This document shows, piece after piece, positions 35,725-48,415 of a stretch of 64,000 nt of DNA. How positions within the stretch are numbered: position 1 is the first letter of the stretch; each line of letters begins with the position of its first letter. The position numbers and the translations under genes are program-made. Location: positions 9,988,494 through 10,052,493 of the forward strand of contig OW121853.1 in NCBI GenBank assembly GCA_933228895.1, read 5' to 3'. The stretch comes from Platycnemis pennipes (lineage: Eukaryota; Arthropoda; Insecta; Odonata; Platycnemididae). The notes under the pieces are model-generated. The model was not told where the DNA came from and did no database searches. It was given only the letters and a program-made list of their open reading frames with translations.

Positions 35725-37500
35725 GCTGTACTGTTCACCTTCGACGTCGAGCACCTGAATCATCATGTCCGGACATAGGAACCACCGCCGAACACTTTCA
35801 GTGAGCAAATGCCCGAAATAAACATTTCATGTCGCGGAATAGAGCAGCAGTTAAAAAGCATAAGTAAAAACAAAGCACCAGGTCCCGATCAAATTCCTTC
35901 CAGAGTTTATAAAACATTAGCTTCTGAAATAGCCCCCTATCTAGAAATAATATTCAATAAAACACTAAAGAACCACACAGTACCCAAGGATTGGAAAGTA
36001 GCTAACATTACACCTATATTTAAAAGCGGTGATAGGGAAGAACCTAGTAACTACAGACCCATTTCACTCACGTCAATCTCTTGTAAGATATTTGAGCACA
36101 TAGTAGTCAGTTCGATCATGGGGCATTTGGATAGTCAGGGATTACTCATAAACAGCCAGCATGGGTTCCGGAAAGGTAGATCTTGCGAGACACAATTAGC
36201 TTTATTCGTACACGATATTTTAGTCCACGGCGAAAGCAGTACTGAAGTTGATGCGATATTTTTAGATTTTAAAAAGGCTTTCGATAAAGTTCCTCATGAC
36301 AAATTAATCTTGAAGTTAGAGAGTTTTGGTATAAATAAAGACGTTGTATGTTGGGTAAAAGAATTCTTAAGTGGGCGAGAGCAGAGGGTTGTCATAGATG
36401 GTATCATATCGGACACAATCGAAGTCACATCGGGAGTTCCTCAGGGCAGCGTAGTAGGTCCGCTTCTATTTCTTTTATACATAAACGATTTGGGTACCGT
36501 AGTTAGTAGTAACCTTAGACTTTTTGCAGACGATGCGGTGGTGTACAGGGGTATATCGAACGAAGAGGACACGAAATCACTTAGCAAGGATTTAGATGCA
36601 ATTCAAGAGTGGTGCGACAAATGGCAGTTAGAACTCAACCTTAAAAAGTGTGTAGCTATCAATTTTTGGAGGAGGAATAATTCGATAGAGCGATCCTATA
36701 GAATTAATAACACGAAGATCGAAAACGTTGAAACCGTAAGATATTTAGGTGTAATAATCACTAAAGATTTATCGTGGGGAAGACACATAAGGGAAATATG
36801 CGGCCGAGTGAAGAGAAAGCTAGGATTTATAAAAAGAGTACTTGGGAAATGTGATGAGAAGACAAAAGAGCGATGCTACTTTTCACTAGTTAGGCCCCAC
36901 CTTGAGTATGCAGCCAGTGTATGGGATCCTAATGAATTAGGTTTGATGAGAGAACTAGACAGTGTGCAGCGTAGAGCAGCTAGGTTCGTCAAAAGGTGTT
37001 ACGATAGGTTGAGTAGTGTATCAGAATTAATACAAGAATTAGGGTGGGAATCATTATCAGAGCGTAGATTAAAGTTCAGATTTAATCTATTGCAGAAATT
37101 TCAATCGGATAGCTTTACTGAAGATGTTAGGCACATATTGAAAACACCAGCGTATTATGCTAGATTCGACCAGATAAATAAGATTAGAGAGATAGATTGT
37201 CGTACAGATAGATTCAAAATGGCATTTTTTCCCCGTACTATAAGAGAACTGAATAGGCAGCATAGGAAAGGGATAGGTAGGGGAAATATTTTAGAGTATT
37301 CTGTAGTGCATGATGCATGTATTAATCCCGTAAATACTATAGATACTAACAATCTAGTTGCATGAGACCCTTTAGTTGCTTGCTTGCATGCTAGTAGTGA
37401 ATGCTTGGTGACCTTCACCCCCTGCCACACACCCTCGCGGTGGCTTGCAGGGTATCGTGTAGATGTAGATGTAGAAGTAGAGATAGAGAGCCAAGTGGAT
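35725..37500 (+). mobile_element. Jockey/CR1-like non-LTR retrotransposon, 5'-truncated, little decayed
   Basis: Contains one long RT ORF. The 3' UTR follows from 37,366 with the family's terminal CCACACACCCTCGCGGTGG motif and a (GTAGAT)n tail near 37,457-37,475. Short tandem tails are typical of CR1-like elements. Upstream, in-frame similarity continues to about 35,725 through a stop at 35,776-35,778 (EPPPNTFSEQM follows it). The element is therefore truncated inside the endonuclease-RT linker, and the endonuclease is absent. Other copies are at 22.4, 33.5, 34.4 and 37.9 kb. Confidence 0.92.
35809..37365 (+). CDS. Reverse transcriptase, Jockey/CR1-like LINE (518 aa, open)
   Basis: An RNA-directed DNA polymerase that would copy element RNA at a nicked target. 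KAPGPDQIP is at residues 23-30 and ITPIFKSGD at about 67-75, with NYRPISL at 81-87 and GFRKGRSCETQ at 119-129. The motif A aspartate is in FLDFKKAFDKVPHDK (D153). GVPQGSVVGPLLF is at 209-221 and the catalytic FADD at 239-242. RPHLEYAASVWDP, in the C-terminal third, is the conserved thumb/C-terminal region. All catalytic residues are present and there is no internal stop. The ATG is simply the first in the open frame, and the frame is open from 35,779. Without the endonuclease the copy cannot be autonomous. Expression is unknown, as no promoter is visible. Confidence 0.95.
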   Translation: MPEINISCRGIEQQLKSISKNKAPGPDQIPSRVYKTLASEIAPYLEIIFNKTLKNHTVPKDWKVANITPIFKSGDREEPSNYRPISLTSISCKIFEHIVVSSIMGHLDSQGLLINSQHGFRKGRSCETQLALFVHDILVHGESSTEVDAIFLDFKKAFDKVPHDKLILKLESFGINKDVVCWVKEFLSGREQRVVIDGIISDTIEVTSGVPQGSVVGPLLFLLYINDLGTVVSSNLRLFADDAVVYRGISNEEDTKSLSKDLDAIQEWCDKWQLELNLKKCVAINFWRRNNSIERSYRINNTKIENVETVRYLGVIITKDLSWGRHIREICGRVKRKLGFIKRVLGKCDEKTKERCYFSLVRPHLEYAASVWDPNELGLMRELDSVQRRAARFVKRCYDRLSSVSELIQELGWESLSERRLKFRFNLLQKFQSDSFTEDVRHILKTPAYYARFDQINKIREIDCRTDRFKMAFFPRTIRELNRQHRKGIGRGNILEYSVVHDACINPVNTIDTNNLVA

Positions 37501-40500
37501 GACCCGAATGCAATTCACAAATATGCGCGCAATAAAATAGCAAATATTAAGTTACTGATATTCTAGACCCAAAGAATATTATACATAGGCAACATAGTTA
37601 CAGTTTTAACTGTATTTCAATAGTTTTATCTAACAAGAATTGAAATTTAAGGAAGAAAAATCAAGAAAATTAGGATCGAAATGTAATTAAACTAAATCAG
37701 GTACTCTAATTGGGATTTTACAGGCCGAATGTGGCTGCCTAGCATGGATTCATATTATCCTTCTTCAGATTTTAAGTCTTTTCTCTCCAAGATATGATGA
37801 ATGATGAAGAATGAAAGGGAACTAAGAGAACAATAAGTTTGTAGCAGGCGAAATACGGGTATTGTACACAAAATCTGTGAGGATATATTATTCAATTCTA
37901 TATCTACTGGACTACTCTAAGATATAACTCGAAGGTGTGTGGCAGGGGATAAGTTATAACCCAACATGAACATTATGTGAACATTGCACTAATGTTGTTA
38001 TAAAATATTTACCTAATGAGAAATTACAATAAAAATCAAGCGGTAAAATTGCAAATTTCATTTTCAATCCAACGCGCAAGAAAATAAACGGTAAATACTA
38101 CTAACGAATATCGTGTACACTAATGCTTAATGCTACCTTGCTGAGATACTCAAAAATCCTCCATTTAGAAATATTCCTATCTATTTTCTTTTTCTTAATA
38201 CTTACTAATGTGTAAAACTGTATTTTCTTGGCTGAGATACCACGTTACACGAGACATCACCTCCCAAATGAAATCACCTCCTACAATCAATTGCTTTCTT
38301 TTCTATTACATCATAGAGTCTACGCTAATGTCTTCAATGACAAAAAAATTAAATAAAAACATTTGTCTGAAAAATAAAAAGTGCGTAGTCACCAAAAATG
38401 GCAAACCTGCTCAATGAGAACCCAGAAATTGGAAAACCGTCGACGATCACGCTGCATCTCCTAACGGTAGATCATGCTGATGCCGTGGGCCAGATATACT
38501 CTCCGTACACGAGGTTGAAGTCTGTGTTGCTCTGTTTCTCTGTTCAACAGATAATTCCTCGGTAAATACTCATACGACATCAACCATAAAAGAGGAGTTT
38601 CAACATCTTTACAGAAGTGCCACTATTAACAGGAATGACATTAAGACTATGCATGGATTAACTGATCTTGAGACTCAAAACTACGCTGAAAGACATCTTA
38701 AATCCTACTGAAGAGGCAAAAAATTTAAAACCACTGTATTTTTTGCGTTTACATCCGAATATGTTACCGTCTCAAATGGCATTTTGGATTAAGTAGAAAT
38801 ACCGTCAGAAAAGGCAACCCAATCAGATAAATAACTGAAAAACACAGAAAACATCATTGAAAAACTACGGAAACCTACCAAGATATCTAAATAGATATAT
38901 ATCTAGCAACGAGTCACCAACCAGTCAGCAACGAAGAAAATTTTGGAATCCAAATTCATTCGTACAATCCAAAACATTCAGGGGCCTGAGGCAAACACTT
39001 ATATAGCATTTAAACCATAAAATTCTCTTTGAAACACTGAACCTTCATAGCTATATGCAATTTCCTTTTTCCTACTACCCGTACTTTCTGATTAAAGTTA
39101 TTGAAAATTCGCTTTGAAAAACTTGTATAATATTCAATATATTTTCTTCATTGAAATTCTTCCTTTCCGAATTATGTAATAGTATAAGAAAATGTATCGT
39201 CGCGGCAAAAGATTACATTATTTTAATGTGCTTTTATTCATAAAGCATACATTTTATGTAATTCTAGTTTTAATCGTTAATTTTGAATGCTTTTGAACCT
39301 TTGGACTCTTTTTAGTGTCCAATATCTCAAAAAAAAACTCATTTATCCTCACTAGTGATATATATTTTTCTGTTCACAACAATTTCCGTTGCTACTGAAA
39401 ATAATACTCTCTCTTTACTTTTTTGCATTGGTTAACTTTTTTGGCTATTTTTCGTAAATAAAGGTTAGAATGAGGCATTATGGGCAGACAAACAACTATG
39501 AGTACCATAGAAACATTTGGTAATGGGGTTCATAGAATAGTTTGGTAAGTATTATATCATTACGTGCCTTTGCGCGCTTCACACAATAAATTTTCTAAAG
39601 CAGGTGGCAAAAATATCGGAAATCAAAGATAAAGGGTATCTATCTTACATATTATAACAGAGAGGATAAAGGAGTACTCAAATTATTTCCAGTCTTCAAA
39701 TGTGCGTAGTGTAGAAGGCAAATTCGATCTTTTCGCGCCACAGAATTTCAAAATAATGGAACCATGAAGCCAAGGAAAAATAGCAATAGCTGCCTCATAG
39801 AATAGTCAAAAATGAAATTAATAAAGCTTATATTTAATAAGATGGTCAACCGCCATCACTGTACTCTTCCCTAAAAGGCAGTTATAATATACGCACGATG
39901 CCATTTAATATAATGAATAGCACTGTAGAATTGGTGACATACATATATATTAACCATGATATTGAGTGAAATAAACTTATCAGTAAGCAAAAAAATGGCC
40001 AATGGTAATTATAATCAACATAAACTCATAGTCCATTGAATAAATACTCACTGATGCAAGCTATTTGCAACATAAATTGTCCCTGAAATATATACTACAG
40101 TAGTAGCCCCTGGGCCCGAGGGCGCATTGTAAGGATTGTGTTTTCGATTAGAACTGGTGCCAGGATATGCACCAGAAGATGTACCTCAATGTATTTACCA
40201 TGAGCCGCATCTGTATTTCCAAAGCAACTCCTATCCTCAATTAATTCAATTAGTCGCAAGCAAATTAAGTGAAACAAAATCATCTTAAAACATAAAATGA
40301 CCCAAAATGAACCTAATCTCAAGATCAGAAGACAGTGAAATTTTCTTCTGCTAACATTTATCCTCCCCTTCTCGATCAAATTTTTGCTCTAGAATGAATC
40401 CCAGGGGGGTAGCAAATTGATATTTATGTGAGTCTAATTTGTTAAGGCTTGCATCTAAAATTTTTTACCATAAATACCCTAAGGAAAGTAATTATTGACC

Positions 40501-41954
40501 ACATTGACCACAAATTAAATTGACCACAGAGATAGTTTCTTAGAAGTAATAGGAGGTGGTGTAGTGAAAAAATACGTACTGAGACGGATGAGAAAAGTGC
40601 TTTCGAAAAAGGTAAAACTGTGTTTTACCCGTGTTCTGTAAATACCACTCGAAGGATTAGTTGGCAGGAAATACGAGCAGAAAATCTTAAGCGATCCAAA
40701 TCACACTTGTGCACAATGGCAAGGATAATATTTAAGTATGACACCATTGTGACTATATACTTGCAAAGAATATGGTCATATAATCTGTAACGCATGTTCA
40801 TACAACTACTGAAAACTATTTTCATGCAATATAATACCTACATGTTTTATTATATTAACCATTTATTTCTCTGTAAGATGCCTTTCCATTTCATTAATAT
40901 TAAAAAAAACAGACTGAACATAAAAAAATGCACACGTAACAATAAGCGAACATAAACGCAATAAAAATGGACACAGTAGACGATCAAGCGTCGCAGCGAC
41001 TCGCGAATCCGTTTCGTTTCTAAATTTAAAAATACGCATTAGGTATGACAGTGGTTAAATAGATTTGCAGCACTTCAAACCTGACGAAACAGATTGTAAC
41101 ACCAGAAAATCTCTGGAATAGAAACAAACTAACGCGAAATAAAACCCAAAAGTTGTTAAAATAATAGAAAATACCTCCGTCTGCGGGTGCTTTCATGGCG
41201 ATTCTGTTTGATAGTTTGCTGGCTTCAGTAACTTAGCGATAAAATTTTGAGGTGCATACAAAATGGACCCTCCTGGTATAACATATTCAAAGAGGCATCT
41301 GACGATTAATAACTCGAAGGATAAAAGTAAACTAATGCAATAAAATAACAGCGGATCAATGGATAATTGATTATTTTATAAGCATAGATCCTCTATGACT
41401 TTGCTACGCTCATGAAATAAAAAATAATCTTCCTTTTCTGCTCTATTTTTTATATTTGAATTCTCAAAAGTACTAGGCAATATCTAATATGAAACTCCAA
41501 TTATTGTTTCAAATACTTTGCTGATATACTAAATTCCTTCTGCTAAAATTTATGATTACTCAACTAAAACCATTCTTTTTTTTCATGACTACCACCACTT
41601 CAACGCTGCTATCTTCTTGCATGACAAAATATTTCCAATTCTTCTTTAGTCTCCTCAGAAAGAAATGAGCGAAATGGGATAAAACATTGCCGTTTCATTA
41701 CCTGCAATAACTGAAAGAACATAAATTTTTCTTCTGAATGTAATGAAAGTGGGGTAGTTACTGGCATAAAATTTATCAACCTATGTGATAGTTTCTTGGA
41801 ATCCCATATTTGATGCGGTTTATAATGGGTTTATTTATTCAGAAATATTTCGATTATACTGAATTGATGCTTTAATTTCTTGCGAGCTGTAACGGGGCAA
41901 TATGGGTAGTGATCTCTTACTCGCATAGCAAAAGGTGAGTGAAAAGACTTGATA
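37501..41954. other. Unassigned AT-rich stretch
   Basis: Apart from the LINE scrap at 37,931-37,975, no coding domain, element end or RNA gene is recognised in about 4.4 kb. The 94-codon minus frame at 40,095-40,379 matches nothing I know. Confidence 0.55.
37931..37975 (-). repeat. CR1-like LINE 3'-end scrap (partial)
   Basis: GGTGTGTGGCAGGGG followed by an ATAAC-CCAACATGA stretch matches the reverse complement of the region before the terminal motif of the 35.7-37.5 kb element, as also seen at 34,395-34,430. The extreme tail is missing. Confidence 0.6.
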
Positions 41955-42690
41955 AGTATTTCAATCCTAAGATAGGTTTACTGCAGCCCTCCATTCTGTC
42001 CTATTCAGTGTTAATTCCCTCACGCCCTGGTATCCTTTCTCTTTCACGTCCTTCTTTATTTGCCCTATATATTTGTCCCTTGGTCTTCCTCGAGGGACCT
42101 TCCCTTCTATTATATTTCTAACTAATTCATTGTGCCTCAAAGTATGTCCAGTCCATCTGGTTCTTCTTTGCCGTAGGGTTTTCCATATTGTCCTTTCTTC
42201 ATCTGCTCCTCTGTACACCTCTTCGTTCCTCACTTTATCTGTCCATTTAATCTTCAACATTCTCCTCCAGCATCATGTTTCGAAGGCTTCAATTCTTCGT
42301 TGGTCTGCTTTCCCGATGTTCCATGTCTCTGATCCATAGAGAGCCACGCTCCATACGAATGTTTTGATGAAGTGCTTCCTTGTTTACAGCCGTAGGTTCT
42401 TTGAGCACAGTAGTTGTCTCTTCTTCATAAACGCCTCCTTAGGTTGTGCTATTCTTTGCTTGATGTCCGTCGAGCTTCTTCCATCCCAACCTATAGTGCT
42501 GCCGACGTAGGTGAAGTTCTCCACTTGTTCCAATGTAACTCCTCTAAATGTGATATTTTCCCTAAGCTCCCGTCTTCCGCACACTAGGATTTTAGTTTTC
42601 TTCTTGTTGATGCTCACATAATATTCTTGAAGTACTTGATCCATTGCGGTTAGGGTTGCTAGCAAGTCATCTCGACATTCTTGTACCCCG
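41955..42690 (-). mobile_element. Second RTE-like family, 5'-truncated copy
   Basis: The minus strand carries two adjacent remnants in different frames that parallel the C-terminal half of copies A-F, but with a distinct sequence. It therefore represents a separate subfamily. The 3' end near 41,955 still resembles AAACCTATCTTAGGATTGA, comparable to the other family's terminal palindrome. The 5' truncation is near 42,690. Confidence 0.85.
41967..42665 (-). pseudogene. RT thumb and C-terminal domain of the second RTE-like family
   Basis: 42,384-42,665 encodes VSINKKKTKILVCGRREL, followed by TLEQVENFTYVGSTIGWDGR and KQRIAQPKEAFMKKRQLL. These correspond to INKKNTKILVC, EVVKEFSYLGSRV and RIAQAK in the main family. 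41,967-42,260 encodes MLKIKWTDKVRNEEVYR, RRTRWTGHTLRHNELVRNII and RPRDKYIGQIKKDVKEKGY, ending TEWRAAVNLS before the stop. A stretch between the frames (42,261-42,383) still reads through with a shift. The upstream RT catalytic boxes are absent, so it is a dead fragment. Confidence 0.88.
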
Positions 42691-45600
42691 AGAGAAATAA
42701 TTCATTCAATAACACACACGGCTAACGATAAGTTGAAGCGAGTGAGGCTCATGTAAAGCAGGTGCTTTCGTGAGGAAATTTTTTCACGCTTCTTCTCGAT
42801 AGTTATTTCCACTTTCCAATCCCCGATTCCCTAAAATAAGACGACGAATCGGAAAAAAAGGACTTTTTCGCTGAGAGTTCTGACCTTCATAATGAAATCT
42901 GAAGTTGCAATTCACATAAGAAATATCCTTTTCGACATCAAAACATGCTGCTTTCCAGATATTTACTTGTTCATTCAATTTTATAGGCATGGTTTTGGTG
43001 CTCTAAGGAAGAATATCACCTTACATGAAGGGATTCGTTCTCTCACTTCCGATTTGATTATAATTTTAGGAAAATTCATAATCGTTCAACCAACGTTTAC
43101 ATTAGGATGAAAATGTTTCCATGAGAGGTTGATCGGTTGTAAAGGAGTGTTCACGATTATAGAACAGATATTATTATAAGCAAATTATACCCATGGTCTA
43201 CTTTCTGTTGAAAATATACAGTGAAAAATACTAGTACCTTACACTTAGTCATTTTAATTTTCAAACAAATATATTCTTTCGTTTTAAATTTGCGTTTCAT
43301 ATGCTTTATGGAATGTTTACAAGGAATACGGAAACTAAACATAACCGGATACATAAAGAACTCACGGCCTGCATATGGATTTTAAAAAATCCTGTAATTT
43401 ATATTGTTTGTACTTCAAGAATCCTGGAATGTAGCAAAAGCAGGACTAACGAGACTTCGAGGAATTCAACCCTTTTTATCGCGTATAGAAATAAACTTAC
43501 TGTTGAAAAAATTTCATGTAACCTCCATTTAGGAAATATTGCTAGATTTTTCTGTCATTTGTGTATAGGAGTATTCCGAAAAACCCTAAATACAACACCA
43601 TGGTAACAAACCCCGATGTTTCATCTTCTATGCCAAATTTATGCATATTTATATTTAATATTACAACTTTTTATCAAAACTTATCAATTACGATAATAGA
43701 GAGAAAATAATTTTAAGAAAAAAAAGTTTGTGGAAATACGGCGTTCCGATCTTAATTTCCGAAGAATTCTTCACTTCTGGAACTTGGTTACCTACGGTAA
43801 AGCTTTTGGTGTAGTGATGCCTCTTCCACCACGAATATTAAATTGCTATATTGGCTAGGTTGCCTCTTATGGTACGTATGACTACTGAATCGGCATGCAA
43901 GATCACAGGAGTAAAACAAGAAAAAAGAATGAATCCCAGATAGACCTAATGTTCGTTCTTCCTTTGCACAATCTGAGTTATTACAAAAACAAGGCATGCT
44001 ATTCCAAGATGTCTTCATTAAAGAACTTCTCTTCGTATATTAATAAAAATACCATACATATTACTGGTTGATGTCAATGTTCCGTAATTACTAAGGATGA
44101 ATTAACGTAGTAGATTTTTGGCAATTATTCGACGTTTGCCTCGCTTCTGTCTTGATTGCAAATTAATATATTAAATGCTTGCTTTTTGTTCGCAGTTCTC
44201 AAACACCCAGAGTAAAATGTGACATTTTTACTGTGTGCACCCTAAGATATCTTAATTAACAGTATCGTAAACACAGGTGCTTGTACGCATTGCATGTTTT
44301 TCCCCATCCGTATTCCTCTGCCAGAAGCAATCTGTATGCCTGACGGGTAATCAGTATGCTAAGGGGACTGGAATGCCAATAGATTATGTATTTTAATATG
44401 ATTCGAGCATAAGTAGTGCTTACGTTAGATATTTGCTAATGAATCGTGGCTCTGATAGCATTTATGCCCTCGTTTCGCAGCCTGAGCATCATATTACCGA
44501 ATCGTATTCAAGTCACGATTCTCACTGACCATTGTCGCCAGTTACGCAACGCCTTTAGCCGCTCCAGCGGCAGCCCCTGCGGTCAGGAGTGACTGCCCGT
44601 CACAGGCAAAGCGTCATTTTCCTAGATATGCTTATGGAAATACGTTCTTTCAAAGCACATGCCTAATTTTTATTTTTATATTATACCATGCAAATGAAGT
44701 GGTTATATGTACCTGATAATTTTTCTTTATTTGTAACTGCACGTAAATTTAGCGGAAAATGGCACTTTACATGGAGACACCCTACTCAGGTAATTTTTAA
44801 CGGACACAGAACCTGTCGATAGTATGTGCTCATTATATTGATATAGTTTTGTTTTCAATGCTTCTATTATGATGATATTTTCCGAAGAAACTTGCACGTA
44901 TTTTACCGATGAAAAGTTTCACCTCACCTACTGTAGGCATGTTACTATGGGCATTTTTCCTAGGTATTCAAAATCATAAGCAACATCGAATCCTGAAAGT
45001 TATCTGTAAGCAACTGACGACTCGAATTAAGTAATTGAGTTTTTCTAAACTACAAGGTGTAAACATGCATTTCATCAAACCATTGCCGCTACCAATTAGA
45101 ATTCTGGAATAATTATAGTTGGACTGTGGAAATATTTAAGAAAGAAATTTAGTGCTCCGACGAATAAAGTCATGCCATGCAGTCTAGCCGACGTAAATAC
45201 CTATTAAACCCAATTCTAATGAGGCCACCACAGCTATGCCCGAGGAGGATTCTAATATACGACGCATGCCACCGAGTTCTCGAACATACTAACGCGGTTG
45301 GCTTTGGACATATAGATTAGAGATGATTCCTAATATATCAATGATATCTTTAAGCTGAATTTAGGGAAATATGTAATTAAGTAGTTATTTTTTCATATTT
45401 TAATATCCACTAATTAAATGCATATAAAATTATTAACCATTTTACCATGGTCTTATTATATCATACTTACCACACATTTGAGATGTTCAACGATCTTGAT
45501 TCGGTTGTTGACTTGAATACGATTCGGTTCAACGATTCAATTTTATTGTTGTAAAATTGAAATTTTCCACTTTTTTCTTATCTATTATATTTTTAAGAAC

Positions 45601-47118
45601 TTAGTCTTGTTGCCGACCATAATCAATATTAAATGGGTCATCGTCAACGTCTCTACATTTGACCATATTTTTCATTTTGACATTTTTCGATGTACTCATT
45701 GCGACGTTCAAAATAGTACCTACTACCTGTGCATGCGATTACCTAAAGAGAAAAATCAATTACGTTTAGATGGACACATATTCATTTCCTCTTTTATCCG
45801 TTAGCTGATTTAATGGGATAAATGTACCATTGGTAATATTCAATAATGTAACTAAATGATAGGGATAATTACGTTAGACTGCCATATTCCCTCAGTTCTC
45901 CATCGGAATTAATACATAAGTATACCAAATTTGATAAATAAAATTGCTAATTTTCAAGTTTTTTAGCCTCAGAAAGCTCTTATTGCGTTTTTGTACTTTC
46001 CTGGAATGTAAATCCAATAAAAATTTATGATAGTACAGCTGGATTTGTGGAATATTAATTTCTTTTCGCTCATTAGTAGCTTAAATGAAATTAGTGCTCT
46101 GGTATCGGAAAATAAATTCAGCATTCAAGGCATTATATAATGTTTTCACATATTTACAAGCCAGAGACATTGCAATGAGCATTATGGGGAAAAATTATTC
46201 ATCAGCAATGGGTAACTAATGTATCGGTGGGTTACCAAAACGAGCAAGACAAAGATATTGGCCAGGTGAGAAGAAAACTTATCAAGGGTTGAGCAGAAAT
46301 CAACGTGCCTACAATTGCACAGTAAGTAAATTTCAGCACTGAAGCAGAGCCAAACACCATTTTCCTTCTTGAAACGTTGCTAGTACTGGCCACACAGTTG
46401 ACAACAGATTGAAAATAGTTGTGGAAATAGATTTTAAAAGTTTTGGCAAACAACTACTGATTCTTATAGCTAGGAGATATTAATAGTTTCGACAGTGGAA
46501 AAAATTGTCTTTCCCATTAAAAGATATTTAAATGTATTTTACCGGGCCTACATGGTTGGTGTTCAAGCATCTACTTCGTGAGAGCCTGAATTCCTTACAC
46601 TTTATTGGTTTTGCATCGCCAGTTAAGTAATATATGGCGCTGTATTCCATAAGTATGATATATTTCCTCTGAGTAGATCGATAGTTGTCAAATGAATGTA
46701 CCTATATTACCCATCCATTCACATTTTTATAACACGAAAAAAAGATTTTACTCAAAAAGTACAACATTTTTGAAAAGCAGCAATTTTTTAAATAAAATCA
46801 AATAAATAGTTCTTATTCACTCGGTGACTGATCTACTATTGTCCACTCTATCGTAACGGAATTTATTCGGTACTCCTATGCTGGAGAGAACTTATTTTGG
46901 TTGACCGGAAGAAACTGTAAAAATTCGAAAAAAAAGTACTAATTCGTAAAATATCAATAATAAAATCAAAAACCAAAACGCCCTGATCGCAAAAGCGAAT
47001 AAAGAGAACAATATAATTGACTTTTTTCATTTTAAAGTAAAATAAACCAATGAATCTGAAATAGTAACGTATTCTATATCAAAATCTCACCCAACGTATA
47101 TTCCACGTTTAAGTTACG
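42691..47118. other. Unassigned AT-rich stretch
   Basis: No recognised gene or element. 44,545-44,625 is GC-rich against its surroundings (GCCGCTCCAGCGGC and neighbours) but has no open frame or RNA signature that I can support. Confidence 0.55.
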
Positions 47119-47120
47119 TA

Positions 47121-48413
47121 CGAGGGTGGTTCAATAATTCCTTAGAGGAAGGTAGAAAAACAATTATTCTATGTAGATTTTTATTTTTCAACAAAGTCTC
47201 GTTTTAAGTCTATACATTATTACCAGCGTTTCTCCAACTTTTTTAAGCCATACAAAAAATAGAATTTCGGAAGGTCCTCAAAATATGAATCCGTTTGGGC
47301 GATGACTTCCTCGTTCGACGTGAATCATTTTCCACTTAGCCATTTTCTCAAGTTTGGAAATAAAAAGAAGTCACTGGGGGCCAAATCTGGGAAATACGGT
47401 GGATATTGTATTAAACTGAATTTTAATTCCACCATTTTCGCCATCGAAACTGCGCAGGTGTGCCTTCTTGCATTAACTTGATGGAGGAGAATTTTTTTCT
47501 TTGTCAAATGAGGACGTTATTTCTTGAATTATTCACTCAAGCGATGAAATGACAACACAAAATACTCTCAATTCATTGTTTGTCCTTTTTCAAAGAAATT
47601 TTCGCAGACAATTCTACGTGTATCTCAAAAAGCCATTGCCATCACCTTACCGGCCGATTTCTCCGTCTTTGTCTTCTTCGGAGCCGAATCGCTTTTACAA
47701 ATCCGCTGTTTCGACTGTTACTTTGTCTCTTTTGTGTAGTTATATATCCATGTTTCATCCACAGTTATGTACCGATGCAGAAACTTGTCTGGGCTGCGAT
47801 GTAAAAGCGCCAAACCAGCCTCCGAGTTGAATACACGAATGCGCTTATTCTCCATTAAGAGCAAACCCGGCACCCATCTTGCCGAGATTTTTTTCATACC
47901 CTATTTTACGTGCAAAATTGAAAACACTGTACCTTATGATATGTCTGTGGCCTCAGCTATTTCGCGCACATTGATTCGTCGATCACTCAAAATCATATTA
48001 AGGATTTTTCAAATGTATTCGGAGGAAGTCACCTCCACTGGACGTCCCAAACGATGGTCATTATTTGTGAATGTGCGCCAACATTTAAACTCATTGCCCC
48101 AATAGTGAGCAGTTGCAAAAACAGGAGGAGATGTACCATGAACGTCATCCAATTCAGCTTCGATATCTTACAGCATTAAACCTTTTAAAAAGAAGTGTTT
48201 CATCGCCGTACGAAGCTCGCATTTTCCATTTTTCTATATAAACAATTTTTTCGCTGTGATAAAAAAAATTGTTGCTAGAGAAATCACGCTATAGATGTAG
48301 CTGAAAATTTTACAGCAGTCTAATGAGAGATGACCCTTATTAAAAGACAAACCTTTTGTGATCATATCATCGCCACCGGTTGGATTTTCTAAGGACTTAT
48401 TGCATGACCCTTG
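47121..48413 (-). mobile_element. mariner-family DNA transposon, full length, inactive
   Basis: The length is 1,293 bp, the usual mariner size. Terminal inverted repeats: the left end starts CGAGGGTGGTTCAATAATTC, and the right end in reverse complement starts CAAGGGTCATGCAATAAGTC; both then read CTTAGA. That gives about 26 bp with 5 mismatches. A TA dinucleotide flanks each side (47,119-47,120 and 48,414-48,415), the mariner/Tc1 target duplication. The transposase lies on the minus strand and is broken. Confidence 0.95.
47165..48229 (-). pseudogene. mariner transposase, inactivated by stops and frameshifts
   Basis: Would bind the TIRs and cut and paste the element. On the minus strand, the N-terminal helix-turn-helix region reads ELRTAMKHFFLKG near the start and SDRRINVREIAEATDIS further on (about 47,930-47,990). 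The first catalytic aspartate is in VDETWIYNYTKETK (near 47,745), followed by a stop. The second is in GKVMAMAF*DTR, where a stop replaces the usual W. The third is in YPPYFPDLAPSDFFLFPNL (47,360-47,420). The expected HQDNA is HQVNA. The C-terminus keeps FTSNEEVIAQTDSYFEDLPK. The D,D34D-type triad is thus visible, but the frame is broken at least three times. Confidence 0.93.
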
Positions 48414-48415
48414 TA

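Noticed and set aside
44545..44625. GC-rich island with GCCGCTCCAGCGGC
   Set aside because: No open frame, splice context or second copy, so an exon or RNA call would be guesswork.
47549..48105. Plus-strand frames of 74-112 codons
   Set aside because: These are antisense to the mariner transposase, whose minus-strand motifs are unambiguous.
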